Assembly (NCBI RefSeq): GCF_002080455.1 | Contig: NZ_CP020555.1 | Location: 1,922,001-1,986,000 of the forward strand | Length of the DNA: 64,000 nt | Direction of reading: 5' to 3' | Source: Streptomyces sp. Sge12 | Lineage (GTDB): Bacteria; Actinomycetota; Actinomycetes; Streptomycetales; Streptomycetaceae | In this document: positions 7,918-17,107 of the stretch, piece after piece | Layout: every line of letters starts with the position of its first letter | Position numbering within the stretch: the first letter of the stretch is position 1 | Program-made: the position numbers and the translations under genes | The notes under the pieces: model-generated | Told to the model about the DNA's origin: nothing | Database searches by the model: none | Seen by the model: the letters and a program-made list of their open reading frames with translations, nothing else

Positions 7918-9267
7918 ATGAAACCCATGGCACACCTGGGGGTGGGCATCGGCTGGCGGCCGGAGATCGCGGACGCCGTCGAACGGCTTCCCGGCCTGGA
8001 CTGGGTCGAGGTGGTGGCCGAGAACGTATGCCCGGGCCACCTGCCCGAGTCCCTGCTGCGGCTGCGCGAGCGGGGCACGCGCGTGGTGCCGCACGGGGTC
8101 TCGCTCGGCCTCGGCGGGGCGGACCGCCCCGAGCCGGCGAAGCTCGCGGCGCTCGGCGAACGGGCGGTGGCGCTGGGGGCGCCGCTCGTCACCGAGCACA
8201 TCGCCTTCGTACGGACCTCCTCGCCGGTGCTGGAGGCCGGGCACCTGCTGCCGGTGCCGCGCACCCGCGACGCGCTGGACGTGCTGTGCGAGAACGTGCG
8301 GATCGCGCAGGACTCCCTGCCCGTGCCGCTGGCCCTGGAGAACATCGCCGCGCTGTTCTCCTGGCCGGGCGAGGAGCTGACGGAAGCGCAGTTCCTCACG
8401 GAACTGGTCGAGCGGACCGGTGTCCGGCTGCTGATCGACGTGGCCAACCTGCACACCAACCGGGTCAACCGGGGCGAGGACCCGGCCGCCGTGCTGGACG
8501 CGATCCCGCTGGAGGCGCTCGCGTACGTGCACGTGGCGGGCGGGATCGAACGGGACGGCGTCTGGCACGACACCCACGCGCACCCGGTCCCGCCGGTCGT
8601 CCTCGACCTGCTGGCCGCGCTGCGCTCCCGGGTGGACCCGCCGGGCGTCCTGCTGGAGCGCGACGACGACTTCCCCGCGGAGGCGGAGCTCGCGGGCGAA
8701 CTGGCCGCGATCCGCGCGGTGGTGACGGCGGGGCCGCCCGCCCCCGGCCGGCCGGCCGTCGCCGGGTCCGGCCCGGCGGCCGCCGAGCCGCGCCCGGACG
8801 CGGAGCCGGATCCCGCCGCAGAGCGGGATGCCGCCGACGAGCCGCTTCCGGTCGAGGAGTCGGCCCGGACCCGGGTGGCGCTCGGGCAGGCCGCGCTGCT
8901 GTCGGCGCTGGTGGCCGGGACCCCCGTGCCCGAGGGCTTCGACCGCCGGCGGATCCGGGTGCAGGCCCGGGCGCTGGCCGCCAAGCGGGCCGACGTGGTG
9001 GCCCGGCTGGCTCCCGAGCTGCCGGAGATCCTGGGCGGCCCGGACCCGTACCGCGAGGCCTTCCTCTCCTACGCCAAGGGCCGCCCGATGACGGCCGGGT
9101 ACCGCCGGGACGCGCTGGACTTCGCCGAGGACCTGCTGATCCGGGACCTGCCGGCCGACCCCGTCGCCCGGCGCCGGCTCACCGCCTGGTGGCGGGACCG
9201 CACCGGGGCCAGGCCGCCGCGCCGGATCGTGCGCTGGGCCCGGGCGCTCGCGGGGAGAGCGGCATGA
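7918..9267 (+). CDS. DUF692 / MNIO-family multinuclear iron oxidase fused to a C-terminal partner domain
   Basis: 449 residues; ATG 7918 preceded by a purine-rich ribosome-binding region. The TIM-barrel DUF692 domain (about 5-272) carries the expected metal ligands: H59 (PHGVS), H94 (TEHIAF), E141 (LENIA), D174, N177 and H179 (DVANLH), H205 (YVHVAGG), D218, H220 and H222 (DTHAHP) and E247 (LERDD). Characterised members (MbnB, TglH, ChrH) use two or three irons and O2 to rewrite cysteine residues in peptides. A 40-residue Pro/Ala/Glu linker leads to a helical domain (about 315-449, [18 protein letters not shown]), positioned like the separate MbnC-type partner. The stop overlaps the next ATG (ATGA), coupling it to a Cys-rich membrane protein that is its likely substrate. 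Confidence 0.88.
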   Translation: MKPMAHLGVGIGWRPEIADAVERLPGLDWVEVVAENVCPGHLPESLLRLRERGTRVVPHGVSLGLGGADRPEPAKLAALGERAVALGAPLVTEHIAFVRTSSPVLEAGHLLPVPRTRDALDVLCENVRIAQDSLPVPLALENIAALFSWPGEELTEAQFLTELVERTGVRLLIDVANLHTNRVNRGEDPAAVLDAIPLEALAYVHVAGGIERDGVWHDTHAHPVPPVVLDLLAALRSRVDPPGVLLERDDDFPAEAELAGELAAIRAVVTAGPPAPGRPAVAGSGPAAAEPRPDAEPDPAAERDAADEPLPVEESARTRVALGQAALLSALVAGTPVPEGFDRRRIRVQARALAAKRADVVARLAPELPEILGGPDPYREAFLSYAKGRPMTAGYRRDALDFAEDLLIRDLPADPVARRRLTAWWRDRTGARPPRRIVRWARALAGRAA

Positions 9268-10310
9268 ACCTCCTCGCCGTGGCGATCTGGATCGCCGTCC
9301 TCGTCTCCTCCGCCCTGCTGATCACCGGGCTCCGCCGAGCGCGCTCCGCGCCCGCCGGACCCGCCCCCGCCCTGCACGACCTGTCCGAGGCCGCCTTCGT
9401 GGTGGGCGGCCCCGGCACCGTCGTGGACGTCGCGCTCGTCTCCATGCTCGGGGACGGCCGGCTGGTGGCCGGCGGTCCGGGCATCGTCCAGGTACGCCCC
9501 GGGGCGCGGGCCGCCGACCCCGCCGAGCGGGCCGTCCTCCAGGCCCACCGGGGGGCGCCCTCGGGATGGCTCTACCAGGTGCGCTACACCGCCATGTGCG
9601 ACCCGGCCGTCCAGGAGATCGGGGACGCGCTGGCCGCCCGCGGGCTGATCACCCCGCCCGGGTCCGGACTGCGGCGCTTCCGCCGCTGGGGTCTGATCCA
9701 GGCCCTGGTGTGCGCACTGCTGTTCCCGGTGTCGATGGTGCTGACCTTCGTCGCGCTCGCCGTCGACTCCGGCTCGGCGGTGCCGTTCATCGTGAAGGTG
9801 ATCTTCGCCCTGGTGGGCGGCATCGTCGTGGGCCTGGTCTGTGCGGCCGGGGCCAAGAGCCGCGTCACCGGGGCCGGGGCGCGTGCGCTGCGCGCGGTCC
9901 GCTCCGCCCACCTGAACGACCGGGCCCCGCACGTGCAGACCGCGCTGTTCGGGCTGCGCGGTCTGCGGGACCCGTACCTGCGCCAGCAGTTGGTGCCCGC
10001 CGCCCGCGGGACCCGGCTGGCCGCGGCGCAGTCGCGCACGGGCTCCCACGGCACGGGCGGCTCCGCGCACTGGTCCGGGGCCGAGGTGCTGCCGATCGTC
10101 TGGTGCGCCGGGAGCGACGGCGGCAGCGGTGGCGGGTCGAGCTGCGGCAGTGGCTCGGGCTGCGGCGGCAGTACGGGCTGCGGCTCCTCGGGCGGCGGCT
10201 GCGGCTCGTCCGGCGGCGGCTCCAGCTGTTCGAGCAGCAGCTCGAGCTGCGGCAGTTCGTCGAGCTGCGGCAGCTCCTCGAGCTCCAGCTGCGGCAGCAG
10301 CAGCTCCTGA
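9264..10310 (+). CDS. TIGR04222-type membrane protein with Gly/Ser/Cys tail
   Basis: 348 residues, ATG 9264 overlapping the MNIO stop. One N-terminal membrane helix (3-23), a soluble region with [23 protein letters not shown] (about 45-68), a helical hairpin in the membrane (about 143-167 and 173-196), then an Arg/Ala-rich segment. From residue 283 to the end the chain is only Gly, Ser, Cys, Thr and one Asp, with cysteines at 294, 300, 306, 313, 322, 329, 335 and 343; C281 lies just before. Family membership (TIGR04222, described as having a near low-complexity C-terminus) is from memory. The tail resembles a multi-site precursor for the coupled MNIO enzyme. Stop TGA 10308-10310. Confidence 0.82.
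   Translation: MNLLAVAIWIAVLVSSALLITGLRRARSAPAGPAPALHDLSEAAFVVGGPGTVVDVALVSMLGDGRLVAGGPGIVQVRPGARAADPAERAVLQAHRGAPSGWLYQVRYTAMCDPAVQEIGDALAARGLITPPGSGLRRFRRWGLIQALVCALLFPVSMVLTFVALAVDSGSAVPFIVKVIFALVGGIVVGLVCAAGAKSRVTGAGARALRAVRSAHLNDRAPHVQTALFGLRGLRDPYLRQQLVPAARGTRLAAAQSRTGSHGTGGSAHWSGAEVLPIVWCAGSDGGSGGGSSCGSGSGCGGSTGCGSSGGGCGSSGGGSSCSSSSSSCGSSSSCGSSSSSSCGSSSS
10127..10307 (+). repeat. Cysteine/serine/glycine codon microrepeat
   Basis: The DNA encoding the Cys-rich tail is an imperfect array of AGCTGCGGCAG-like and TCGAGCAGC-like blocks in frame. Units are degenerate (6 to 9 codons), so the length can probably change by slippage without frameshift when changes are multiples of three. It is coding, not a CRISPR or intergenic satellite. 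Confidence 0.7.
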
Positions 10311-10445
10311 CGGCCGGAGGCACGGCCACCGGGCGCGGCTGGCGGACACGATTGGCTGGTACGGCAACCGGGGGCGGAATCCGCGGCAACGGGAGCATCG
10401 GCGCCGACACCCGCCGGTGATCCTTTACAACGGCAGCGCCCGGGC

Positions 10446-10470
10446 CTCTCATCGGTTCATCGGATGAGAG
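10446..10470 (+). promoter_or_regulatory. 8-bp perfect hairpin beside ribosome-binding site
   Basis: CTCTCATC (10446-10453) and GATGAGAG (10463-10470) form perfect arms around a 9-nt loop, ending directly against the GGAAGGAG Shine-Dalgarno of the hydrolase that starts at 10483. It could be an operator or a 5'-UTR stem limiting ribosome access. No trans-acting partner is evident. Confidence 0.4.
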
Positions 10471-10482
10471 GAAGGAGCCGCC

Positions 10483-12150
10483 ATGCGGACGGGACTCGCA
10501 GGTCGCACGGCCCCCGTGGCGGCGCTCGCCCTCCTCCTGTGCGCCCCGGCCCACCTGCCCGCCCACGCCCTGGAGGGCACCCCGCCCGGCTCCCCCGGCG
10601 GGACGGCGGCCGAGGCGGCCGAGGCGGCCGGCGCCGCCCTCGTCGCCCGCCGCGCCGCGGCCCGGGGCGGCGGCCTCGACTTCGGCCGCTGCCCCGACGT
10701 CGAGGGCCTCTCCGGCCCGGTCCGGTGCGCCACCCTGCGCGTACCGCTCGACTACGCCCGCCCGGACGGCCCGCAGATCTCCCTCACCGTCAGCCGGACC
10801 ACCGCCACCGGTGCCCGGGGCGCCGCCCGCCAGGGCGCGCTGATCCACAATCCGGGCGGCCCGGGGGCCTCCGGCATGCACTTCCCGCTCGTCGCCGACC
10901 TGCCGGGCTGGGAGTCCATCGCCGCCGCCTACGACCTCGTCGGCTACGCCCCGCGCGGCGTCGGCCGCTCCGCCCCGCTGTCCTGCCAGGACCCCGCCAC
11001 CCGGGCCGCGGGCCCCACCCAGGTACCGGCCGAGCCCTCCCCCGCGTACAAGAGGCAGCGCCTCGCGGCCGCCCGGGCGTACGCCCGCGGCTGCTCGCGG
11101 CGGGCCGGCGCGGCCCTGCCGTACTACACGACGCTCGACAACGCCCGCGATCTGGACGTGCTGCGGGCCGCACTCGGCGAGCGGAAGCTGAGCTTCATGG
11201 GCGCCTCGTACGGCACCTACCTCGGGGCCGTCTACGCCACCCTGTACCCGGGCCGGGTCCGCCGGATGGTCCTCGACTCGGCGGTCGATCCCGACCCGCG
11301 CCGCATCTGGTACCGCAACAACCTCGACCAGTCGGCCGGCTTCGAGCGCCGCTGGTACGACTTCCGCGCCTGGGCGGCCCGCCACCACGACACGTACGGC
11401 CTCGGCGCCACGCCCGCGGCCGTGCAGGCGAGCTACGAACGGGTCCGGGACGCGGTGGCCCGTACGCCGGCGGGCGGGGTCGTGGGGACCGGCGAGCTCC
11501 GGGCCGCCTACCTCCAGGCCGCGTACTACGACGACGTGTGGCCCGAACGGGCGGCGGCCCTCGCGGCCCACCTGCGCGGCGATCCGGCCCCGCTGACCGC
11601 CCAGGCCGGCCCCGCAGCCGACCCCGCGGCGGCGGCCGAGGCCGAGAACGCGACGGCGGTGTACACGGCGGTGCTGTGCAACGACGCCCCGTGGCCCGCG
11701 GACTGGGAGACCTGGGACCGTGACCACACCGAACTGGCCCGCAGGGCCCCCTTCGAGACCTGGGCCAACGCCTTCCTGAACCTGCCGTGCGCCTCCTGGC
11801 CGGTGCGCGAGCGGCAGCGGCCGGTGGCGGTCGGGGACGGGCCGCAGCGGCTGCCGGCGACCCTGGTGGTGGCGGCGGAGCGGGACGGGGCGACCCCGTA
11901 CCCGGGCGCGCTCGAACTCCAGCGGCGGCTCGGCGCCGGGGCTTCGCTGGTGACGGAGGCGGGAGCCGGCTCCCACGGAGTGGTCGGCGGACGCAATGAC
12001 TGCGTGGACCGTCACGTGGAGCGGTATCTGCTGACGGGCGCCACCCCGGGGTGGCGCGTCACGTGCGCGCCGCATCCGGAGCCCGCACCGGTGTCGCTGG
12101 ACGACCGGGCAGCGGGCGCCCGCAGGGCGCTGCTGCCGCCAGTCGTCTGA
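10483..12150 (+). CDS. Secreted alpha/beta hydrolase, tripeptidyl aminopeptidase family
   Basis: 555 residues, ATG 10483 with a good AAGGAG site. Signal peptide (core at about 10-25, cleavage after an AHA-type site). Alpha/beta hydrolase fold: oxyanion region HNPGGPGASG, nucleophile elbow MGASYGTYLG (S242), acid in AERDGATPYPG and His in GAGSHGVVGG. The C-terminal portion is the TAP-like domain found in SlpD/SlpE and tripeptidyl aminopeptidases of Streptomyces, which trim N-terminal peptides from secreted proteins. Length agrees with the family (about 500-550). Single transcription unit followed by a convergent hemQ and a shared hairpin terminator. Confidence 0.88.
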   Translation: MRTGLAGRTAPVAALALLLCAPAHLPAHALEGTPPGSPGGTAAEAAEAAGAALVARRAAARGGGLDFGRCPDVEGLSGPVRCATLRVPLDYARPDGPQISLTVSRTTATGARGAARQGALIHNPGGPGASGMHFPLVADLPGWESIAAAYDLVGYAPRGVGRSAPLSCQDPATRAAGPTQVPAEPSPAYKRQRLAAARAYARGCSRRAGAALPYYTTLDNARDLDVLRAALGERKLSFMGASYGTYLGAVYATLYPGRVRRMVLDSAVDPDPRRIWYRNNLDQSAGFERRWYDFRAWAARHHDTYGLGATPAAVQASYERVRDAVARTPAGGVVGTGELRAAYLQAAYYDDVWPERAAALAAHLRGDPAPLTAQAGPAADPAAAAEAENATAVYTAVLCNDAPWPADWETWDRDHTELARRAPFETWANAFLNLPCASWPVRERQRPVAVGDGPQRLPATLVVAAERDGATPYPGALELQRRLGAGASLVTEAGAGSHGVVGGRNDCVDRHVERYLLTGATPGWRVTCAPHPEPAPVSLDDRAAGARRALLPPVV

Positions 12151-12221
12151 ACTTCCGGGCGGGATCTCCGGCTGCGTCGTTTCGGGGGCAGGGGCCGTCT
12201 TTCGGACCAGCCTCCCGATCC

Positions 12222-12260
12222 ACCGGAGGAACTCACCTGACGGTGTGGTCGTCCTCCGGT
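12222..12260. terminator. Bidirectional hairpin terminator
   Basis: Outer 9-bp arms ACCGGAGGA (12222-12230) and TCCTCCGGT (12252-12260) enclose a second 4-bp stem CACC/GGTG. It lies between the converging hydrolase and hemQ genes and can terminate both. Confidence 0.65.
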
Positions 12261-12280
12261 CCTTCCCCCCAGGGGAGGTC

Positions 12281-12994
12281 TCAGGCGAGTCCGGCCACCA
12301 GGTCGGCGACGGACTTGCGGCGCCCGGTGTAGAAGGGCACTTCTTCACGGACGTGCATACGGGCCTCGGAGGCACGCAGGTGACGCATCAGGTCGACGAT
12401 GCGGTACAGCTCGTCCGCCTCGAAGGCCAGCATCCACTCGTAGTCGCCCAGGGAGAAGGAGGCGACGGTGTTGGCGCGCACGTCGGGGTAGCCGCGCGCC
12501 ATCTTGCCGTGGTCGGCGAGCATACGACGGCGGTCCTCGTCGGGCAGCAGGTACCAGTCGTAACTGCGCACGAAGGGGTACACGCTGACGTAGTCGCGCG
12601 CGACCTCGTCGGCCAGGAAGGCCGGGATGTGCGACTTGTTGAACTCGGCCGGGCGGTGCAGGGCCATGTTCGACCACACCGGCTCCAGCGCGCGGCCCAG
12701 TCGGGTGCGGCGGAACAGGTTGTAGGCGGTCTGCAGCTCGTCCGCCGTCTCGGCGTGCCACCAGATCATGACGTCGGCGTCGGCGCGCAGGCCGGAGACG
12801 TCGTAGGTGCCGCGGACGGTGATGTCCTTGGCGCCCAGCTGGTCGAAGAGCTCCTGGACCTCGTCGGCGTAGCCGGTCCGGTCCTCGGGAAGAACGTCCT
12901 TCAGCTTGAAGACGGACCACAGGGTGTAGCGAATGACCTCATTGAGGTCCTTCGCCTTCTTCCCCGCGTTGGGAATCTTCTCTGGTGCAGTCAT
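12281..12994 (-). CDS. hemQ: Coproheme decarboxylase HemQ (ChdC)
   Basis: 237 residues, ATG 12992-12994. Member of the chlorite dismutase-like family: [12 protein letters not shown] near the N-terminus, [15 protein letters not shown], the [12 protein letters not shown] segment with the catalytic Tyr of actinobacterial HemQ, and the [12 protein letters not shown] segment holding the proximal haem His. It converts coproheme to haem b by two oxidative decarboxylations using peroxide, in the cytoplasm; it is the last step of the coproporphyrin-dependent route. It starts 4 nt after the hemY stop, so the two are co-transcribed. Confidence 0.95.
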   Translation of the reverse strand: MTAPEKIPNAGKKAKDLNEVIRYTLWSVFKLKDVLPEDRTGYADEVQELFDQLGAKDITVRGTYDVSGLRADADVMIWWHAETADELQTAYNLFRRTRLGRALEPVWSNMALHRPAEFNKSHIPAFLADEVARDYVSVYPFVRSYDWYLLPDEDRRRMLADHGKMARGYPDVRANTVASFSLGDYEWMLAFEADELYRIVDLMRHLRASEARMHVREEVPFYTGRRKSVADLVAGLA

Positions 12995-12998
12995 GTGC

Positions 12999-14498
12999 CT
13001 ATTGTCCCGTGCGCTGATCAGTGGTCGGTGCCAGGGGTGCCGTACGCGCGCCCAGCGCGGCGATCACCGTGTCCGCGGCCCTGCCGGCGCTCGCGATGCA
13101 GGCCGGAATGCCCACGCCGTCGTAGACGGCGCCGCACACCGCGAGGCCCGGCAGGGCCGCGACGGCGCCGCGGATCCGGGCGACGCGGTCGAGGTGGCCG
13201 ACCGAGTACTGGGGCAGTCCGCCGTCCCAGCGGGTGACGGTGGAGGCGACCGGCCGGGCCGCCAGGCCGACGGCCTCGCCGAGGTCGGCGAGGGAGACGT
13301 CGACGAGCTCGCCGTCCTCGCGCAGCAGGATGCTCTCGTCGGCGTAGCGGCCCACCGAGGTGCGCAGCAGGAAGAGTTCCGGATCCGCTGCCGCCCAGGC
13401 CCACTTGTTGCTGGAGAAGGTGGAGGCCTTGATGGTGCGGCCGTCGACGGGCGGTACGAGGAATCCGCTGGCGCCGCCGCCGGAGACGGCCGCCGGCAGG
13501 TCGCGGCGGCGGAAGGCCATCGTGATCAGGGCCATCGAGGCGTACTCGACCCCGCGCAGCTCGGCGGCCGCGGTCGGCGCGAGCCCGTCCAGCAGGCGCG
13601 CGGCGGCCCCGGCCGGGGTGGCCAGGATCACGGCGTCGGCCTCGATGGCCTCGGCGCCGGCGACCACCCGCCAGCCGTCGGCCGTACGGAGGACCTCGCG
13701 GACGGGGGCGCCGGTGACGAGCCGCGCGCCGGCTGCCCGGCAGGCCTCGGCCACGGCGAGCGGGAGCCGTCCGATGCCGCCGTCGATTCCGGCGAAGACC
13801 GGGCCGGGCGGCTGGGGTGCGGCCTCGGCCCGGCGCTGGAGTTCGCGTACTCCGTCGCCGAGGAGGGCGTGGGTGCGGGCGGCCTCGAAGAGCTGGGGCA
13901 CGGCGGCCCGCATGGAGATCCGATAGGCGTCGCCCGCGTAGACACCGCCGAGCAGCGGTTCGACCAGCCGGTCGACGACCTCGCGGCCCAGGCGGGCCGC
14001 GACGTACTCGCCGACGGCGACGTCCTCGCCGATCTCGGTGGGCGCCAGCGTGCGCTCGGCCTCGATGCGGGCCAGGCCCTCGGCGGAGAGCACCCCGGAG
14101 GCGGCGAGCGGTCCCAGGTCGCCGGGGACGCCCATGACGTGGCCGCGCGGCATCGGCCGCAGTGCGCCGCGGGTCCACAGGTGGGCGGTGGCGGTGGCGG
14201 GCGCCTGCACGGATGCGCCGAGGCCGACGGCCTCGGCGAGCGCCACGGCCTCGGGGCGGCGGGCGAGCATGGATTCGGCGCCGAGGTCGACGGGCGCCCC
14301 GGCGAGCTCGCCGGCGTACAGCTTGCCGCCGAGCCGCGGTCCGGCCTCCAGCAGGGTGACGCGGACGCCCTCGCCGAGCAGCCGGTGGGCTGCCGCGAGG
14401 CCCGCGATGCCGCCGCCGATGACGACGGCGTGGCCCGGGGAGCCCGCGGGCCGGGAGGAGGAGCCCGGCCGATCCGTACGCATGTCCGCTTCGTGCAT
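12999..14498 (-). CDS. hemY: Coproporphyrinogen / protoporphyrinogen oxidase HemY (CgoX)
   Basis: About 499 residues. N-terminal FAD-binding dinucleotide motif [16 protein letters not shown] and the [12 protein letters not shown] helix, then [12 protein letters not shown] and a C-terminal FAD strand [24 protein letters not shown] region typical of oxygen-dependent HemY flavoproteins. It oxidises coproporphyrinogen III to coproporphyrin III in the Gram-positive haem route, feeding ferrochelatase and HemQ. Start uncertain: ATG 14498 used here; GTG 14504 or ATG 14483 are also in frame and no strong ribosome site decides. Forms an operon with hemQ, and is divergent from the DUF4349 lipoprotein gene. 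Confidence 0.92.
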   Translation of the reverse strand: MHEADMRTDRPGSSSRPAGSPGHAVVIGGGIAGLAAAHRLLGEGVRVTLLEAGPRLGGKLYAGELAGAPVDLGAESMLARRPEAVALAEAVGLGASVQAPATATAHLWTRGALRPMPRGHVMGVPGDLGPLAASGVLSAEGLARIEAERTLAPTEIGEDVAVGEYVAARLGREVVDRLVEPLLGGVYAGDAYRISMRAAVPQLFEAARTHALLGDGVRELQRRAEAAPQPPGPVFAGIDGGIGRLPLAVAEACRAAGARLVTGAPVREVLRTADGWRVVAGAEAIEADAVILATPAGAAARLLDGLAPTAAAELRGVEYASMALITMAFRRRDLPAAVSGGGASGFLVPPVDGRTIKASTFSSNKWAWAAADPELFLLRTSVGRYADESILLREDGELVDVSLADLGEAVGLAARPVASTVTRWDGGLPQYSVGHLDRVARIRGAVAALPGLAVCGAVYDGVGIPACIASAGRAADTVIAALGARTAPLAPTTDQRTGQ

Positions 14499-14512
14499 GG
14501 ACACATCGTCTC

Positions 14513-14522
14513 AGATCGATCT
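14513..14522. promoter_or_regulatory. Palindrome in the hemY / DUF4349 divergent promoter
   Basis: AGATCGATCT is a perfect 10-bp palindrome 15 nt upstream of the hemY start in the 139-nt divergent region. It may be an operator for hemYQ; nothing further supports a regulator. Confidence 0.25.
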
Positions 14523-14637
14523 CCGAGGCCGGACCGTGACCGCATCGGGATCGGCTCGGGACCGTGGATTCGAAACCCGCGACGGGACTCTGGACGTCGA
14601 ACCGGCAACACCAGCCGATCCTCGGGGGTTTGCAGCG

Positions 14638-15627
14638 ATGCGCAGCTTCGACAGACACCGTTCCGCGGCGGCCCTGGCCGCCCTCTCGCTGGCCGGGGCG
14701 CTCGCGCTCACCGGCTGCGGCGCGAGCGACCAGGGCTCCGCGAGCGACAAGGCGGCGGTGGCGCCCGCCGCCGACGGAAAGGCCCCGGAGGGCGCCGCGG
14801 CGGCCCCGGCTCCGGCCGGGTCCGCGGGGGCCGCCGGCTCCGGGTCCGCCGCCAAGAACGACCGGCCGCCGGCCGCGGTCCGCCCGAACGTCATCCGTAC
14901 GGCGACGCTCGGCATCGAGACGCAGGACGTCCAGAAGACGCTCGCGGCGGCCCGCACGGCCGCCGACGGAGCGGGCGGCTACGTCGGCAACGAGTCCACC
15001 AAGCGCGGCGAGGACGGCCGGATGACCTCGACGCTGACCCTCCGGGTGCCGGGCGAGCAGTACGACGCGGTGCTCGGCGCGATGGAGGGCAGCGGGAAGC
15101 TCCTGCACCGCAAGGTCGACGCGCAGGACGTCACCGAGAAGGTCGCCGACATCGGCAGCCGTGTCTCCTCGCAGCAGGCCAGCGTGGCGCGGGTGCGGGA
15201 GATGATGGGCAAGGCCTCGGCGCTGAGCGAGGTGGTGATGCTGGAGAGCGAGCTGTCGCGCCGCCAGTCCGACCTGGAGTCGCTGCTGGCGCAGCAGACG
15301 GCGCTGAAGGACCAGACCGCGCTGGGCACGATCACGCTGGAGGTCACGGAGCCCGCCGCGAAGCCGGAGGCGGAGAAGAAGGAGGAGCCCACCTTCCTGG
15401 GGGCCCTGGGCGGCGGTTGGGACGTCTTCACCAAGGTCCTGCGCTATCTGACGGTGGCGGTGGGCGCGGTGCTGCCGTTCGCGCTGACGGCCGTGGTGGT
15501 GGCGCTGCTGGTCCGGCTGTACCGGCGGTGGCGTCCGGCGGCCCCGAAGGCGGGTCTGGTTCCGAAGCGGGTGACGGTGCCGGCGGCCCGGAGGGCTCCG
15601 GACACCGAGGCCGACGTACAGGACTGA
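14638..15627 (+). CDS. DUF4349 domain lipoprotein
   Basis: 329 residues, ATG 14638. Lipoprotein signal with lipobox LTGC (Cys near residue 29), then a long Ala/Pro/Gly linker. The DUF4349 domain begins at about IRTATLGIETQDVQKTL, has a helical coiled-coil-like part (MLESELSRRQSDLESLLAQQ) and ends with a membrane helix (about 280-305, VGAVLPFALTAVVVALLV) and a basic cytoplasmic tail. So the protein is anchored at both ends of the outer face of the membrane. Role unknown in the family; probable envelope sensor or scaffold. Single gene before the flavoprotein. Confidence 0.85.
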   Translation: MRSFDRHRSAAALAALSLAGALALTGCGASDQGSASDKAAVAPAADGKAPEGAAAAPAPAGSAGAAGSGSAAKNDRPPAAVRPNVIRTATLGIETQDVQKTLAAARTAADGAGGYVGNESTKRGEDGRMTSTLTLRVPGEQYDAVLGAMEGSGKLLHRKVDAQDVTEKVADIGSRVSSQQASVARVREMMGKASALSEVVMLESELSRRQSDLESLLAQQTALKDQTALGTITLEVTEPAAKPEAEKKEEPTFLGALGGGWDVFTKVLRYLTVAVGAVLPFALTAVVVALLVRLYRRWRPAAPKAGLVPKRVTVPAARRAPDTEADVQD

Positions 15628-15686
15628 ACGCGCGTTCGGCCGTAGCGTGTTCACCATCCAATGGTGGTGAAGGGGCGGTACGGACG

Positions 15687-17066
15687 ATGGCGACGGAAAG
15701 ACTGGTGGTGGTCGGCGGTGACGCGGCGGGGATGTCCGCCGCGTCACAGGCCCGCAGGCTCAAGGGCCCGGCGGAGCTGGAGATCGTCGCCTTCGAGCGG
15801 GGGCACTTCACCTCCTACTCCGCGTGCGGGATCCCGTACTGGGTCGGCGGCCGGGTCGCCGAGCGCGACGACCTGATCGCCCGCACCCCCGAGGAGCACC
15901 GGGCCCGGGACATCGATCTGCGGACGCGGACCGAGGTCGTGGAGCTCGACCTTGCCGGATCCCGGGTCCGGGCCCGCGACCTGGACACCGGATCGGAGGG
16001 CTGGACGGGCTACGACAAGCTCGTCCTGGCGACGGGCGCCCGCCCGGTCCGCCCCCGGCTCCCCGGGATCGGCGCGCACGGGGTCCACGGCATCCAGACC
16101 CTGGACGACGGCCAGCGGCTGATGGACACCCTGCGGCGCACCGAGGGCCGCCGGGCGGTCGTGGTCGGCGCCGGGTACATCGGCGTGGAGATGGCCGAGG
16201 CCCTGGTGGAGCGGGGCTACGAGGTCACCGTCCTGCACCGGGGCGCGCAGCCGATGGCCACGCTGGATCCGGACATGGGCGGGCTGGTGCACAGCGCGAT
16301 GAACCGCATGGGGATCCGTACGGTGTCCCGCGCCGAGGTGACGAAGATCCTCACCGACGCGGAGGGCCGGGCCCGTGCGGTGGCCACGTCGGCGGGCGAG
16401 GAGTACGAGGCGGACGTGGTCGTCCTCGGCATCGGGGTGGAGCCGCGCACCGCGCTCGCCCGGGCCGCCGGCCTCCCCCTCGGTCCGTCGGGGGGCATCC
16501 TCACCGACCTCTCGATGCGGGTGCGGGGCCAGGAGAACATCTGGGCGGGCGGCGACTGCGTGGAGGTCCTGGACCTGGTCGCGGGCCGCACCCGGCACAT
16601 CCCGCTGGGCACCCACGCGAACAAGCACGGCCAGGTCATCGGCTCGGGCGTGGGCGGCGGCTACGCGACCTTCCCCGGGGTGGTCGGTACCGCGGTAAGC
16701 AAGGTCTGCGACCTGGAGATCGCCCGTACGGGGCTGCGCGAGCGGGACGCGCTGGAGGCGGGCCTGCGGTTCGTGACCGCCACCATCACCTCCACCAACA
16801 CGGCGGGCTACTACCCGGGCGCGGCGGAGATGACGGTGAAGATGCTGGCGGAACGCCGCACGGGCCGCCTCCTCGGGGTCCAGATCGTCGGTGGCGCGGG
16901 GGCCGCGAAGCGGGTGGACATCGCGGCGGTGGCCCTCACCGCGGGGATGACGGTGGACGCGATGGTGTCCCTGGACCTGGGCTACGCACCGCCGTTCTCC
17001 CCGGTCTGGGACCCGGTCCTGGTGGCGGCCCGCAAGGCCGTCGCGGCGGTCCGCTCGGCCGTCTAG
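15687..17066 (+). CDS. FAD-dependent CoA-disulfide reductase / NADH oxidase-like protein
   Basis: 459 residues, ATG 15687. FAD motif VVVGGDAAGMSAA at the N-terminus, the single redox cysteine in SYSACGIPYW (about residue 44), characteristic of CoA-disulfide reductases and NADH oxidases that use Cys-S-SCoA or Cys-sulfenic acid, then the NAD(P)H motif VVVGAGYIGVEMAE (about 153) and a C-terminal dimerisation domain. Expected to reduce low-molecular-weight disulfides or oxygen with NAD(P)H in the cytoplasm. Streptomyces uses mycothiol as main thiol, so the substrate here is uncertain. The stop codon lies inside the left arm of a hairpin. Confidence 0.88.
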   Translation: MATERLVVVGGDAAGMSAASQARRLKGPAELEIVAFERGHFTSYSACGIPYWVGGRVAERDDLIARTPEEHRARDIDLRTRTEVVELDLAGSRVRARDLDTGSEGWTGYDKLVLATGARPVRPRLPGIGAHGVHGIQTLDDGQRLMDTLRRTEGRRAVVVGAGYIGVEMAEALVERGYEVTVLHRGAQPMATLDPDMGGLVHSAMNRMGIRTVSRAEVTKILTDAEGRARAVATSAGEEYEADVVVLGIGVEPRTALARAAGLPLGPSGGILTDLSMRVRGQENIWAGGDCVEVLDLVAGRTRHIPLGTHANKHGQVIGSGVGGGYATFPGVVGTAVSKVCDLEIARTGLRERDALEAGLRFVTATITSTNTAGYYPGAAEMTVKMLAERRTGRLLGVQIVGGAGAAKRVDIAAVALTAGMTVDAMVSLDLGYAPPFSPVWDPVLVAARKAVAAVRSAV

Positions 17067-17107
17067 TGCTGTGGAAACCCGGTGAACCTTGCCGGTCACA
17101 GCACTAG
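17063..17107. terminator. 11-bp perfect inverted repeat at the flavoprotein stop
   Basis: CTAGTGCTGTG (17063-17073) and CACAGCACTAG (17097-17107) are perfectly complementary around 23 nt that themselves contain two CCGG blocks. The left arm includes the stop codon of the upstream gene. It can act as a terminator. The repeat-like character and direct contact with the next element suggest it may itself be a small mobile-repeat remnant. Confidence 0.55.

Noticed and set aside
10127..10307. Repeats in the tail-coding DNA as a CRISPR-like array
   Set aside because: Units are degenerate, in frame with a protein, have no spacers and no cas genes nearby.
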